A stretch of DNA of 50,611 nucleotides from Chara braunii (GCA_003427395.1 BFEA01000170.1:1160146-1210756); one strand, 5' to 3'; shown: positions 40,958 through 50,611, numbered from the stretch's first letter. The notes: generated from the letters alone by a model not told the origin. Made by a program: numbers and translations.

Positions 40958-42055
40958 ATGGTCAGGGGACCGGAAGCAAGGCAGAACCTTGCTAGTTCCT
41001 CTGCAGGTGACGAAGAAGTGACCACTACCACTGTTCTACAAGAAATGTTAGAAATGATAGAGGCTATGAAGACCGGGATGGACACTATGAATGTTCGTCT
41101 AGACCTTCCAAGAGCTAAGATACCTCCAGAGAACATACCCTGCTTTGATGGAACCAAGGTTAGGGAGTTCGTGGAAGACTATGACGTCTTCGGTATGAGC
41201 CACGGTTGGTCGGACAAACAGAAGTTGAAAGCTCTGCTAGCCTATGTTGAGCCTAAGATGAGGGTGTCAGTGACAAAAACGACACAAAGACTGACAACAT
41301 GGGTCGAGGTTAGACAAAAGATGCTGGAAGAATATGCAAAGTATGATGTCCCAACAACCATGCAAAATTTGTTGGAAGTGCGACGTTCAAAATATGCAAC
41401 CCTTGATCAATTCCTAGAGGATTTTGAGCGGGTTGCGCGAAGAGTACCCTTCCTAGATGAGGCCCAGAAGTGTCATGTCCTGCTAACTAATTTTGCAGAG
41501 GATGAAAGAAAGAGTGTGGTAAGCCGCGCCGCTCATTATCCTCTGAAGTGGGATGAAGTGGTTGAGATTGTCTGTGAACTACCCTCGGTGTCAAACCGGA
41601 AGTGGTCTCTGGAACAGATGAAAGCAATTACTAGTGCAAGAGAAGGAAATGTTGAGGCAGCTAAGGGAGGAAACTTGAAGGCCGAAGAGATCCTTGGTCT
41701 TCTTGTTAAGCTTGGTAGCTTCGAAAAGTTAATCCTTCCTGCCCCAACAACTCAAGCACTTGTTGGAGGCGAAGAAGGTGAGGTAGAAAGAAATAAGGGA
41801 AAGCAAAAAGAGGAGAGCGAAAGTGAGGATGGGAGTAGTGACGATGACATTAGGCGAAAAAGAAAGAAGAGACAAAAGAAGCAGCGCGACCGAGATTGGA
41901 AGAAAGATAATAAGAGCCGAGATTGGCAAAGGAGAGATGACCCCTTCCGATGTTATTATTGTGACGAGGAAGACCATACCATAACTCGACCCCTTACGAG
42001 AGAAGAAACTCGAAGAAAGGATTGTCAAAAAGAATGCCTATGGGCATGTATGTGA
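40958..42055 (+). CDS. gag: gag of element A
   Basis: 365 codons from ATG (MVRGPEARQNLASSSAGDEE). Capsid-like segment: IPCFDGTKVREFVEDYDVFG, WSDKQKLKALLAYVEPKMR, TTWVEVRQKMLEEYAKYD, LDQFLEDFERVARRVPFLDE, typical of Ty3-type retrotransposon gag (residues ~55-220). Then a Lys/Glu/Asp-rich linker and a damaged zinc knuckle at 41951 (CYYCDEEDHTITRPL), which lacks the last cysteine found in element B. The frame ends at 42055 and pol resumes in another frame. Confidence 0.8.
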   Translation: MVRGPEARQNLASSSAGDEEVTTTTVLQEMLEMIEAMKTGMDTMNVRLDLPRAKIPPENIPCFDGTKVREFVEDYDVFGMSHGWSDKQKLKALLAYVEPKMRVSVTKTTQRLTTWVEVRQKMLEEYAKYDVPTTMQNLLEVRRSKYATLDQFLEDFERVARRVPFLDEAQKCHVLLTNFAEDERKSVVSRAAHYPLKWDEVVEIVCELPSVSNRKWSLEQMKAITSAREGNVEAAKGGNLKAEEILGLLVKLGSFEKLILPAPTTQALVGGEEGEVERNKGKQKEESESEDGSSDDDIRRKRKKRQKKQRDRDWKKDNKSRDWQRRDDPFRCYYCDEEDHTITRPLTREETRRKDCQKECLWACM

Positions 42056-42095
42056 TGCCAATTGGAACAAGATAGATTTCCGAGTCAAAGGAGGG

Positions 42096-42913
42096 ATGCG
42101 AGCAGTTGTCCTAGAAGAGGCTAGAGCCAATAAGGATAAAAAGAAGAAGGTTAGAGTTAATGTCATCACCTTTGATGATATGCTACTTCCAGAGATAGTG
42201 GCTCGAGATGACAATCCTGGAAGTCAAAGTCTGAATGTATCCCATATCAGTCAGAAAGCGGTCGAAGAGAAAAAGCAAGAGAAGACTCAAAGAGAGCTAG
42301 ACCAGCTGATAGATGGGACCAAGGACCATGTGAAGGAAGGGAAAGGAAAGGAAGCTGTCGGGAAGAAGAAAAGGGTGGTTTTGAGATCCGAAGCCGAGGA
42401 AGGGATCTCGATAGATGAAGTAGTAAAAAAGTTACTCGAGAAGACCGAGATCACCCTATCCTGGAAAGAAGCAGTAGCCTTAGTACCCAAGTTTGAAAGG
42501 CGGAAGGTAGAAATCAATAACCTAAGACTCTTTCCTCAGCATATGGAAAAAAACCCGCCTGGTACCAAGATGAGGTTTGGTAACATGTCGTGTGGATACC
42601 TTAATATCTATGTGAATGACGTAAAGGTTAGAGCCCTAGTGGACTCTGGGCTGAGATAGTGCTTATGTCCTCTGCCACAATGACATTATGTGGACTTGGA
42701 ATAGATAGGAAAGTCAACCACCAGCTCTCTAATATAGCCGAGTTCCTACTATTGGAAGGATTCATTGATGATTTGCCGATCTGGATTGGGACTTTACGGG
42801 CCGAGATCCTCTGTTTTGTGGTCCCCAACTTGGACCATGACTGCATTCTCGTAGCTCATTTCCTACATAGAATGGAGGCTTGCACGTTCTTTGGCTATGA
42901 TGGGGCAGCCTGA
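42096..42913 (+). pseudogene. Linker and aspartic protease of element A, frameshifted
   Basis: 42096-42659 encodes a charged linker (RVNVITFDDM; EVVKKLLEKTEITLSWKEAV) and the start of the protease up to ALVDSG. A one-base loss within the active-site motif shifts the frame to a TAG. The rest is read at 42659-42913: FIDDLPIWIGT, VVPNLDHDCILVAHFLHRM. The catalytic Asp is present, unlike in B. Confidence 0.7.
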
Positions 42914-43249
42914 CTTCTGTCCAGGATCCTAACAATGGTCAAGAACAGACTTTTGTGATAAGTGATAGGCATCATCCTCGTCATCAACGACATGTTAATT
43001 CTCTTAAGCATGGAGAATCTGACAAGTTGATTGAGGAAGTACGAGAAAAACTGAAAGAAAGTGGAATAATAGACGAGAAGACAACAGTTATAGTAAATGA
43101 TATCGGGAAGATGCTCAAGCTTCTGGATAAAGAAAAGGAGTTGGGCGACGAGAGAGAGATAGAGGGGTTCAGGGATGCTGTGAGGGCAGCAAAAGCCAAC
43201 ACGATGCAGCTCACCTTCTCTACAACTGGTCCTTTTTTAGAAAAATAGT
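42914..43249 (+). CDS. Protease-RT linker of element A
   Basis: Frame 42955-43248 is highly charged (KLIEEVREKLKESGIIDEKT, GKMLKLLDKEKELGDERE, then FSTTGPFLEK). The matching place in B (23950-24110: KMMKTLGKLKDEDG, KSVETAKGEKMKLKF) has the same pattern. Predicted coiled coil; part of the polyprotein. Confidence 0.4.
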
Positions 43250-44398
43250 CACCGAATCTAAGAGGAAGCATAAACGCAAGGGCGTTAAGAAGAATCCGGT
43301 GGCAGTCCTAATAGAAAAAGATTACAATGAGACATTATAGAAGGGGAGAAAGATAATTAAGAGATTAAGAGAGACTGCATTAAAAGGAGGGCCCCAGAGA
43401 GGTTCAGGATAATGAAGGTAGGGGCTGATAACTTCCTTCTGCCAGCTTAGAGGGATTTCATATACGAATTATGTCAGAAGTACAGTGGTGCCTTTTCCTT
43501 TAATGATGAGGAGAAGGAACGACTGGACGTTGACATGATCAAGATGGTATAGATCAGGACCGTTCCTCACACACCTTGGAATGACAGACCCACAAAATAT
43601 GCCCCAAAGGAAGAAAAAGAAGTAATGGATTGCATAAACCAGAAAATCGCCTCCAACGTTGCGAAACCAACTGATGGAGCTTATGCCAATCGCAGGTTTT
43701 GTTTTTGGAAGCCAGGTGGTGGCCTGCGCAGGATACAGAACTTGCAAAAGTTGAATTCGGTAACGGTTCGCGATGCGGGTAGCTTGCCCAACGCAGATCT
43801 CTTGGCCGAGTCTTTTGCAGGAAGGAGCATCTACTCCTTAATAGACTTGTACTCTGGCTATGACTAGTTCCCGATAGATCCTACTAGTTGACCTATGACC
43901 ACCATGCATACACCTAGAGGCCTCATACAAATGTGTGTGGTGCCCCAAGGGTGGACGAATGGGGTCGCGGTCGTCCAGCGAGATATGCTGAAGGTCATGG
44001 AGGACATATGCTCAGAGGTTACGTTTCCATACATTGATGACAATCCAGTTAAAGGACCGAAGGAAAAACATGACACTTTAGTGGATGGTCGAGTCAGGCA
44101 GTTCATATGGGAACATGCGCAGGGAGTAGCGAAAGTACTAGAAAGGTTGGCTAAATACAACCTAACTGCCAGCGGGCCGAAATCACCACTGTTCCAAAGG
44201 GAGGTAACGATCTTGGGTTTTAGGTGCTTCTTGGAAGGAAGGAGTCCCGATCCGAAAAAAGTGGATAAACTCCTCGACTGGCCTATGCCTCTAAAAACGG
44301 TTGGGGAAGTAAGGAGCTTCCTAGGGGTTTGCAGCTTCTGGCGAATCTTCATCCCCGGGTTCGCCAAGATAGCCGAGCCCCTTAGAGAAATGGTGCGA
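43250..44398 (+). pseudogene. Reverse transcriptase of element A
   Basis: All RT blocks in order: RLDVDMIKM, FCFWKPGGGLRRIQNLQKLN, VTVRDAGSLPN, FAGRSIYSLIDLYSGYD, HTPRGLIQMCVVPQGWTNG, the catalytic FPYIDDNPVKGP, RQFIWEHAQGVAKVL, ASGPKS, LGFRCFLEGRSPDPKKVDKL, FLGVCSFWR. Stops: TAG 43448-43450 and 43865-43867 (Gln in B), TAG 43550-43552, TGA 43889-43891 (Arg in B). The NLQ..N, FAGRS and IWEHAQ blocks look closer to fungal-type gypsy RTs I remember than to typical plant ones. Copies element RNA into DNA. Confidence 0.82.
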
Positions 44399-45091
44399 TA
44401 AGGAGCTAGCTTAAAGAGGTCTGACCAAAGAGAGAAGGCTGCGTCGGTACTTCAAGATAAGCTAAGAGATGGCGCGGTCGTATTAGGAGTACCAGACTTC
44501 GACAATGAAAGGGAGAGACCCTTCATCATCGAAGCGGATGGCAGCCCGATAGCGTTAGGAATGGTGCTCGTGCAGTGAGATGAGAATGGTAAAGAAAGGC
44601 CACTTAGATTTGAGAGCCGCACCCTTAATTCGGTAGAGAGAGGCTATATTCAGTTCAGGAAGGAACTTCTGCCAATCCTGCACTGTCTCAGGGTGTTTAG
44701 ACACTATGTTATGGGGCAGAGATTCATCCTAAGAACGGATTCCACGGCGGTAATCGGAGCTGTTAAGAGGCATCAACAAGTCGATGCCACAGTTAGTAGG
44801 TAGATAGCTCACTTATGGACGTATAATTTTGTATTAGAGAAGGTACCTACTAAAAAGAATCGAGCCAATGGATTGAGCCGTGTAGAATGAGGGTCAATAG
44901 ATGATGAATCTCTTGAGGAGGCACCCTTCGTTGACGAGTTTCTTATGGAAGACGATGATGAAGGACTGCCTCCAGCTCCTAGTTGTTATACAGCCTCAGC
45001 TATAGCAACGAGCAGGGAAGACTGCTGGGGGGAAAAGGAAGACCCTTACCTCCACTACCTCCTAAGTCAAGAGGATGAGGAGGAAGGATGA
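44399..45091 (+). pseudogene. RNase H region of element A
   Basis: Begins with TAA 44399-44401 (CAA in B). GVPDFDNERERPFIIEADGS, IALGMVLVQ, then FESRTLNSVERGYIQFRKEL, RHYVMGQRFILRTDSTAVIG, VPTKKNRANGLSRVE. Stops at 44576 (TGA), 44801 (TAG), 44888 (TGA) and 45089 (TGA); the last three sit at Trp positions, two of them TGG in B. The terminal ADGLSR-type motif has an Asp-to-Asn change. Confidence 0.75.
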
Positions 45092-45097
45092 TATGGG

Positions 45098-45532
45098 ATG
45101 GTAGAACAAGCTGCTGTTGCAGCTCATGAGCTAGCAGAAAGTTCAAGGATGGTTGAACGATGGCTGAATGAGATAGAGGAAGAGCGGGAAGACCCTGAGC
45201 AAGATAAGGACGCTGAGGAGGAATTTAAAAAGGATGAGTATGATGGGAAATATAAGAGGATCGGTATGGTAATGAGCAGTAATCAGTTGGATGAATTCAA
45301 CCATGAGAAAACAAAAAGAACCTTTAGGCTGTGTAGGGGTCACATTTTTGTGGATGCTAAGGACGGACTACCGCCATTGCGAGTAGTGTGTGGTAAGGAA
45401 AGACAACTAGAGGTGATCGCCGCACTACATGAGGGTCTAGCAGGGGGTCATAGGGGTGCTGATGCTACATACTATAAAGTATCTCGACTATATCACTGGG
45501 ATGGTCAGGGATATGGTTATGAGATATTGTAA
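45098..45532 (+). CDS. Integrase N-terminal region of element A
   Basis: An acidic linker (residues 1-70), then CRGHIFVDAKDGLPPLRVVC, ERQLEVIAALHEGLAGGHRG, the His pair of the HHCC zinc domain. A short deletion near 45500 (five bases by comparison with B) removes the Pro of the WPGM motif and shifts the frame. The Cys pair (YCKSCEACQ) is read in the next frame. Confidence 0.65.
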   Translation: MVEQAAVAAHELAESSRMVERWLNEIEEEREDPEQDKDAEEEFKKDEYDGKYKRIGMVMSSNQLDEFNHEKTKRTFRLCRGHIFVDAKDGLPPLRVVCGKERQLEVIAALHEGLAGGHRGADATYYKVSRLYHWDGQGYGYEIL

Positions 45533-46235
45533 ATCATGTGAAGCCTGTCAGAAAAGGTCATCTATGAGATTGATTGAACCCTTATACCCCACTATTCTTG
45601 TTCAACCTGGCAGTACTGTTCACCTTGATCTAATTACTATGCCACCTGGTAAGGATGAAATGAAATATGTACTAAACATGAGAGATAACATGTCTGGTTA
45701 TGTTGAAGCAAAAACCATCCATAAGAAAACTGCAAAGACAATGGCAGATTGGATCGAGGAAATCTACGTGAGGTACCATTTCATACGTGAGTTTGTGGCT
45801 GATCAGGGATCAGAGTTCAAGAACGAGATGGTCAGAAAGCTCATGTTCAGACTTGGAGTCAGGGTCAGATTTGTGACACCATATCATCCTCAGGCTAATG
45901 CACCAGTGGAGAGAGGCCTCAAGACACTAAAGGATGCTTTATCAAAATGGTGCCAAGGCGACTCCAGAAACAGACCATCTTTCTTAAGGGCGGCAGTCTA
46001 TGCTGACAATGTGATTGTCAAACAGACTACAGGTTATGCGCCCATTACACTCTGGTATGGCAGATATGCTACTTCTCTTATTGAGAACCTTGTTGAGACC
46101 TGGAACGACGAGGCACAGAGAGAGTCATACTCCACAGAGGAGTTACTGAGGCTGAGGATCAAGCAGATCAAGGAAGTGGACGAGACCATAATTGAGGCCA
46201 CAAAGAGGATGTCAGACAACAGATTAACTGATTAG
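45456..46235 (+). CDS. Integrase catalytic core of element A
   Basis: The frame carrying YCKSCEACQKR, TVHLDLITMPPGKDEMKYVL, FIREFVADQGSEFKNEMV, VTPYHPQANAPVERGLKTLK. The three acidic residues (HLDL, ADQG, VERG) are present with 35 residues between the second and third, the D,D35E signature. The frame is intact from about 45500 to a TAG at 46233-46235, which B also has as TAA at the same place. Would insert element DNA in the nucleus. Confidence 0.82.
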   Translation: MLMLHTIKYLDYITGMVRDMVMRYCKSCEACQKRSSMRLIEPLYPTILVQPGSTVHLDLITMPPGKDEMKYVLNMRDNMSGYVEAKTIHKKTAKTMADWIEEIYVRYHFIREFVADQGSEFKNEMVRKLMFRLGVRVRFVTPYHPQANAPVERGLKTLKDALSKWCQGDSRNRPSFLRAAVYADNVIVKQTTGYAPITLWYGRYATSLIENLVETWNDEAQRESYSTEELLRLRIKQIKEVDETIIEATKRMSDNRLTD

Positions 46236-46532
46236 ACACGGTGGAACAGCAAGAGGTACATCAGGAAGGAACGACTTCAGGTCGGAGATATTGTACTTCT
46301 ACATGACACATCTCTTGAGACACAGTGGACCAAGAGATTGGAGGTCAGGTGGATGAGACCATTCAGGATCATCAGAGAGGTTGAAGGCAAGGCCTATGAG
46401 TTAGCAAAGATGGATGGTACGAGATCCCATGATATAGTATCCGGCTCCCGACTCCGAAAATTCATACTTAGAGATGCAAATTTGATTCCGAGTTCGGGCA
46501 GAGTGATGAGGCGAGGCCCGAGAGCCGTCTAG
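46236..46532 (+). pseudogene. Integrase C-terminal region of element A
   Basis: After the TAG the frame goes on RWNSKRYIRKERLQVGDIVL and, through 46532, RWMRPFRIIREVEGKAYELA, then HDIVSGSRLRKFI. This is the GPY/F-like tail of Ty3-type integrases (RPFRI replacing GPY). No chromodomain follows. Ends at TAG after MRRGPRAV. Confidence 0.65.
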
Positions 46533-46599
46533 CATCAGCCTAGACATGCTGAGACGTGGCCAGTATGCCCTCAACATTTGTTGAAACGTGGTGAGAGTG

Positions 46600-46990
46600 T
46601 CGTCAACTTCAGATGATTATATGCTGGGATGTGGACAGTGTGCCGCCAATTTCAGTTGCTGATGATTATGAGCTGGGATGTGGACAGTGTCGCCGCCAGC
46701 TACAGATGATGATGATTATTTGCTGGGATGTGGTAATGAGCCGCCAGCTATCGATGATTATGAGTTGGGATGTGGACAGTGTTGCCGCCAACTACAGATG
46801 ATGATGATTATTTGCTGGGACGTGGCCAGTGAGCCGCCAACTATCGATGATGATTATGAGATGGGACGTGGTCAGTGAGCCGCCAATTTTCGATTATGAT
46901 TATGAGTTGGGACATAGCCAGTGAGACGCCAATTATCGATGATGATTATGTGCTGGGACGTGGCCCGTGTGTCGCCAGCAGCAGCTGACA
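46600..46990 (+). repeat. Tandem array 4: 42-50-bp units directly after pol
   Basis: GATGATTATGAGCTGGGATG, then GTGGACAGTG and CCGCCAACTA recur with TGGGA at 46625, 46674, 46724, 46766 and 46816 and on to about 46990. Length varies by (GAT)n expansion. Confidence 0.85.
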
Positions 46991-48640
46991 ATCGGCTGCT
47001 ATGATTATGGTATGATTCCGGATGTCGGAGCTGGATACGAGCAGCCTATGATGGCTCGGCTCATTGGTGGACTTATGTGTCTACCGGGCCCAGATTGACC
47101 CCAGTTTTGCATGTATGTGAGTTAAATTTTTAAAATTTCAGTTCATTGCATTGTATCTGGCTTGTCATGTGTCAGTCCTGGGACATGCCTGGGGGATTGG
47201 GAGCCAGTTTATGGGATTTCAGTTCTTACCTCTTATTGTATTTATTTAGTCTGAATGACATTTATGAAATGAATGGCTGTGGGATAAAGTAAAATTTATT
47301 TTCGTCCTCTCATAAGTCAGCGCTCAGTTGATGGGGCAACCTTCTAGTACGATTGCGTAAGGAGGATTGCCTAGCATCATCGGGCACAAATTGATTTGCG
47401 TAAGGAGGATTGCCTAGCATCATCGGGCACAAATTGATTAACTATCTCTGAAAGAGGGTGACATTTAGCCTAGTGAACTGTTTCCTTGGCAAGGGACTCA
47501 GCATCGCTGAGATGGGGTTCCTCTCCAGTCGTAACTTCGCGACTAAACGCTACCAAGCTCTAAAGGGATAGGTAATCAATCATGTGTCATAATCGATGGA
47601 GTGATGTGTCCGATCATGTGATCGGGCAAAGATCACTTAGCATCACTGCGGATTGAGGCTCGCTGCATTCTTCATTCTGGAAGGAGTGTTCCCACTGCAG
47701 CCGTCGGGCTCTCGCAACGGTTCCCCGACGAGAGTCTATCCACAGTGGCGTCCCCTACGGTGTCAGCACTTGCATCCTTCATGAAGAGGTGGAGAGTTTT
47801 TGACTGCGCCTCTTGAGCAAGAGATGATTTCCTGAAGCAGGTTCTCACAAGGTCCAGAGGCTAGTTGGGTCAGCGGAGTGTCTCAGCTGTAGTGGCAGAT
47901 AACTCCGGACCCTAGGGTGGCTAGCCGTTCCTCGGTTCATCGTATGATGATCTGGTCCGCCTGCTGGAAAGGAAGGAGGCATCCTGAGCCTCTCCCTGTC
48001 TAAATCCGACATTTGGCTGATCAAGGTGGTGGACTCTTACTATCACTCTGATCGGGGCGTCTCTCGGAAGCAGTGTCTCCAAGGGCATTCCCTTGGCAAT
48101 GGGCCAAGCCACGTATCCGCAGCCCAGCTGGCAACAGAGCCATTATGGCCTCCTAGCCCACTGTTGCAAAGCTTAATTGTGGACACGCTCTGACTCACCA
48201 GCAGTGTCTGGTTGGGTGTTGGCTAGCTCCCCGCACAGTAGCAAGAGCCGGGCGTTAGAAAGAACTCGAGCAAGTAGACGGAGGTTCTGAAGTCGACTAA
48301 AGAGTTTCCGCGCCATGGGCCTGCACTCATCGGAGTGAGGGCTTCATGAGGGGGTGTGCGGCTCCCCGTGAGCTGTTCTGCGCAAGGTCTCAGAGGGTGG
48401 TCAGACCGCCATAACTGGGAATCAGGACTGACTTTGCTCTGCTTGCCGGGTTGGGTCAGCGGAGGAGCCCACTAGGGCGAGCGAGAGCACTCTCGGAAGG
48501 CCGAAAGGTAAGACTCTGAGAGTGAGTGAGGAAGGGTTGTCGGCAAGGGTCTTTAGGAGAGATCCACTTTTTCTCGTCTTTTTTTTTGAGGCATGGTTTG
48601 GCATTTGTTTTGCAGGTACCCTACAGCCAGACAAAGACCA
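46991..48640. other. 3' tail of element A, hairpin-rich, no gene
   Basis: Perfect inverted pairs: CTCAGC (47497-47502) with GCTGAG (47506-47511); AGTCG (47527-47531) with CGACT (47540-47544); CCGATCA (47610-47616) with TGATCGG (47619-47625); CGTCGGG (47702-47708) with CCCGACG (47724-47730). No open frame here looks coding. Confidence 0.6.
47354..47439 (+). repeat. 43-bp perfect tandem duplication
   Basis: 47354-47396 equals 47397-47439 (begins TGCGTAAGGAGGATTGCC). The identity implies a recent event or an assembly slip. Confidence 0.92.
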
Positions 48641-48710
48641 CGGGGTTTGGTATGACCCGACAGTGAGAGGCACAGAGCCGGCAGACAAAGAGAGAGGGGT
48701 TTGGTATAAT
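48641..48710 (+). repeat. Paired GGGGTTTGGTAT motifs with purine tracts
   Basis: CAGACAAAG...GGGGTTTGGTAT at 48642-48653 and 48696-48707, 54 bases apart. Upstream GTTTTGCAGGT is also shared with the tail of element B (about 30218). Confidence 0.75.
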
Positions 48711-49996
48711 CACCCCTTGTAAGGCAGCCTTCGGTCTAGATGACCTGGATGATCCTGGATTCGATGATTGGTCCCATATCCGCCCGTGGCTGAGATATCG
48801 ATGAGGATTATGCTGTACTGATGGGCAATATGGATGAGATGGACTGATTCAGTGATGATGAGATGTGCAGGCCAGGATTGAGACTTGGATTGTTAGACCG
48901 GACCTAGCGATGGGGTCAGGTCTAAGATTGATGATCGATTATGATGATGCATGAGACCAAACCTAATGAAAGGTTTGACGTGAGATTGAGGCTGATTCAG
49001 TGATGCTAGGGAACGAGATTGTTAGTATGATTGGGCTGCATGAGCAGTCATGATACTTGCGTGCGGTGACTACACCACGCAAGACTGATAAGGTTAATTC
49101 CTTCTCGATTTTGATGGTGGCTTGGACCAGTGGTCCATCCGTTATTGAATGAGCACTCAAACCCTAGCGGGCGAGCACCTTGATGATTGGGGATATAGTC
49201 TATATGATACCCCTGTATATCAGATAGCATACAAGGCCACATAGCTCGAGTTGGCATATGAAGAACAACGCAAGTATGAGGCACATGCGATGGTTGGGCG
49301 GCGCAGCTTGGTGGGCAACACGCGGTTCTGGTGCGCGTGGCAACGGCGGTGCCGCAGGGCGAGGCGGTTGTGGCAGGACGGTGAGCTAGCGAGGAGATGG
49401 TTGAGTAGAGGAAGGGGGATGGTATGGTGAGGGGTATGATCGAGAGGGCGGATCGAAACGTGGAGGCGGAGAGCCGTAGTGTTGCTCGTATTTATAGGCA
49501 TAGAACATCATAGACCTAGGCGACGGCGTGCACTCGCGCGAGTCCTCTGAGCGATGGCGCAAGCGCGTTCCCCCCTATCTCACCTCCTCCTCCTCCTCTT
49601 CGGATCTCTCTCTTTCGTACGTCAGATCGATCGGTTGATCTGGCGCCTTCCCCTAACGACCTCCTCTCCCACGTCCAGCGCCTGACCCTCGCGTCTTTGG
49701 CGCCATGGCAAAAACTAATTAGCTGCGCGGCTATAAGCGCTGCACAATAGTAAGCGCTAGTGTAACGAGGGCGCAAGCGAATCGAGAGCGATGAAAACAA
49801 CAGTAATAGCAAGATTGTAGTAGCGCCACACACTTGACGATATGAGTTTGAGTGCGAATGGCAAAAAAGAGTAAGCTATTAGGCCTTTATATTGGCATGA
49901 ACCTGGTGAGGACGCCAGGAATGGGGTTTGGTATGGTTGTCGGAAGATGATGCGGCGCGGCAGCGGAAATTGACTCATCGTGGTCAACTCCCCCGC
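48711..49996. other. No recognisable gene
   Basis: GATGATT-rich segment (48740-48960), then a GC-richer segment with minus-strand open frames of 78-105 codons (Arg/Ser-rich, no domain). One more GGGGTTTGGTAT lies at 49923-49934, 63 bases before the 3' LTR. Confidence 0.45.
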
Positions 49997-50611
49997 TGTG
50001 TCAAAAATTGCGTCCGTAGTCATGGACCCTAGTGCTTCGGTTAGACTTCCCCTGGCCGAAGCCGAGGGAAGAGCGGCGCGACGGTACGGCCCTTTGGAGG
50101 ACTAATCGTCCCCATTGGACTGGACCGATGTGACCGCAATGGGCCAATTAGTGGGGTCTGGTCCAAACTGCACTTGAAACGGACCAAAGGTTAGCGAGAT
50201 ATTCAAGTTTGACCGGTTGGGACCGGACCGACACGACCGCGTAGCCTGGCCAGGAAAGGAACAACCCTAAGTAGTCATATAGACGAACAGCCAGACCCGA
50301 ATAATTAAAATAGGGTCATGTGCTATTTTTAGCACAGGACTGACTGTTCATTTCCCAAAGTCGGGCCTACACCAGTCCCGTTTTAAAAATAGCACAGCCC
50401 CACGCTATTTTTAGCGTGGGAATGACTGTTCATCTACCGGGGACTGGGCCTGCGCCAGTCCCGTACTAAAAATAGGACTGACTGTTCATATCCCGAGGTC
50501 GGGACTGCTGCTATTGTTAGCACAGGCCCAGTCTAGAGTTTGACCCCAGCCCCGACCATGGGACTGCAGCACTCAGCCCCGATCACCTGGCCTCTCCATT
50601 ATAAAAGAGAG
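49997..50611 (+). repeat. Candidate 3' LTR of element A, truncated by the window end
   Basis: Starts TGTGTCAAAAATTGCG and follows 32097-32712 base for base with about 5% differences. Ends at ...TATAAAAGAGAG, exactly where the other copy has its N. C(A/T)8G boxes at 50323, 50405 and 50466; TATA box at 50600-50606. Confidence 0.8.

Larger units (their letters stand above)
32097..50611 (+). mobile_element. Element A: giant Ty3/gypsy-type LTR retrotransposon, 3' end cut by the window
   Basis: Direct repeats at 32097 and 49997 (about 95% identical over 615 bases, same orientation as the genes) bracket tandem arrays, two unknown ORFs, six small RPY/DQT ORFs, gag, protease, RT, RNase H, integrase and a 3.4-kb tail. 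The length is at least 18.5 kb, within the range of the giant plant Ogre/Tat elements, which also carry an extra ORF before gag. Lesions in protease, RT, RNase H and integrase make it non-autonomous now. That both repeats belong to this one element is inference. Confidence 0.7.

Noticed and set aside
38276-46235. Reassigned genetic code (TAG/TAA as Gln or TGA as Trp)
   Set aside because: Stops also occur at Arg positions, all three stop types are used for Trp, and frameshifts accompany them. Decay explains everything without a new code.

Overview
The window is eukaryotic, non-housekeeping, repeat-dominated DNA. It has long microsatellites, several unrelated tandem arrays, two copies of one Ty3/gypsy-type LTR retrotransposon family, a nested DNA transposon, one 860-base scaffold gap and a few single Ns. 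I see no host gene that I can name. A large plant-lineage genome is the best guess, possibly a streptophyte alga such as Chara. The reasons are a primer-binding site matching the plant tRNA-Asp 3' end, a giant gypsy-type element with extra ORFs upstream of gag, and MADS-type C(A/T)8G boxes in an LTR. The species itself is inference.

Layout. 1-11.3 kb: TAA, TGTC, CA and TTC microsatellites, a degenerate ~175-bp tandem array (3.7-4.65 kb), a dispersed ~60-bp unit interleaved with CA tracts (9.1-9.9 kb), and a hairpin-rich stretch (6.3-8.4 kb). That stretch includes five hairpins sharing one apex but with different paired stems. 11.3-11.75 kb and 31.46-32.04 kb: two copies of one dispersed repeat that bracket element B. 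17.4-28.7 kb: element B, an old, heavily mutated copy. Its order is small novel ORFs, a 136-bp palindromic satellite, gag, protease, reverse transcriptase, RNase H and integrase. Its RT is split by a 1.39-kb DNA transposon with an 8-bp target-site duplication. 28.7-31.4 kb: its hairpin-rich 3' tail. 32.1-50.6 kb: element A, a younger relative, apparently at least 18.5 kb long. It has a direct repeat of about 95% identity at each end (candidate LTRs with TATA box), three successive tandem arrays, two unknown ORFs, six consecutive small ORFs, gag-protease-RT-RNase H-integrase, a fourth tandem array and a hairpin-rich 3' tail. The window stops inside its 3' LTR.

The most unusual content is the set of small ORFs in front of gag. 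At least nine of them, across both elements, carry one recurring domain of about 120 residues, called here the RPY module after its FLDTGEYDIRPY-like core. Three more carry a second domain, the DQT module, after ITDQT. Most have their own start and stop and sit a few bases apart or overlap, giving a polycistron-like block. Module order differs between A and B. I do not recognise either domain.

Both elements are broken. Where A and B can be compared, most premature stops sit at Gln, Arg or Trp codons and are explained by C-to-T or G-to-A changes, as expected from decay of methylated DNA. The YIDD motif of RT and the D,D35E signature of integrase survive. A has frameshifts in the protease and in the integrase zinc region. 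B has lost its protease catalytic aspartate.
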